Source: Planctomycetota bacterium (lineage in GTDB: Bacteria > Planctomycetota > Phycisphaerae > Sedimentisphaerales > Anaerohalosphaeraceae). Taken from it: a DNA stretch of 5,030 nucleotides. Every line of letters begins with the position of its first letter. Position 1 is the stretch's first letter. The notes under the pieces were generated by a model. That model was not told the DNA's origin. It saw only the letters and a program-made list of their open reading frames with translations, and ran no database searches. The stretch covers positions 1 through 5,030 of the forward strand of contig JAGHBX010000069.1 of assembly GCA_021160785.1 (NCBI GenBank), read 5' to 3'. Positions 5,001 to 5,030 of the stretch are shown here, in pieces. The position numbers were made by a program, and so were the translations under genes.

Positions 5001-5030
5001 ATGTTAGGTAGGGATAGTAAGCTTATTATG
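5001..5030 (+). CDS. Start of an unknown gene, cut by the window edge
   Basis: ATG at 5001 follows GGGAGG at ideal spacing and opens MLGRDSKLIM before the sequence ends. It begins 35 bases after the stop of the second RHS tip. By position it could be the immunity partner of that tip, but ten residues do not allow identification. Confidence 0.45.
   Translation, partial: MLGRDSKLIM

Noticed and set aside
4664..5011. Alternative plus-strand frame over the second RHS tip
   Set aside because: The frame at 4510 carries the RHS motif and a plausible continuation; this one is Arg/Gly/Ser-rich and runs over the start of the next gene.
1..5030. CRISPR array
   Set aside because: No regularly spaced direct repeats are present.

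Overview
The window looks like a chromosomal piece of a planctomycete-type bacterium. This is inferred from the style of the RHS fragments (NLYEYVEGSP boundary motif, YPNSREVYYNY and YTYLGANTIVKVAHP repeats), the IS1380-type transposase remnant and a short tmRNA tag ending in AMAA. No species can be named from the sequence.

Layout. Positions 1-488 (minus) hold the N-terminal part of enolase (eno). A gene-free spacer separates it from a divergent tmRNA gene (ssrA, 829-1181, plus), the last housekeeping gene here. Directly after the tmRNA comes a frameshifted IS1380-family transposase remnant (about 1255-1559, minus), which abuts a short 5'-truncated RHS-repeat fragment (about 1558-1794, plus).

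From about 1780 to the end, the sequence is visibly more AT-rich and consists only of small plus-strand genes. In order they are: an unknown single-pass membrane protein of 187 aa; an orphan toxin-tip-like protein with HCxWSC, GDxHE and HNNxxGR motifs, lacking any RHS body and a good start; two related membrane-anchored small proteins sharing a W-D-L...K-x-x-G...V...LL...P core; a non-coding or decayed stretch with a possible terminator; a second RHS tip that begins in the RHS core boundary motif and continues into a Cys-rich unknown domain; and the first ten codons of a further gene with a strong ribosome binding site.

The most economical reading is a decaying RHS/polymorphic-toxin locus next to the tmRNA gene. 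An RHS body was cut down to a fragment by IS activity and deletion, leaving downstream a graveyard or reservoir of displaced toxin tips and candidate immunity proteins. The toxin and immunity roles are inferred from layout and motif resemblance; the tmRNA, enolase, RHS and IS1380 assignments rest on sequence motifs. The two paralogous membrane proteins and the Cys-rich RHS tip with its cut-off neighbour are the least familiar parts.
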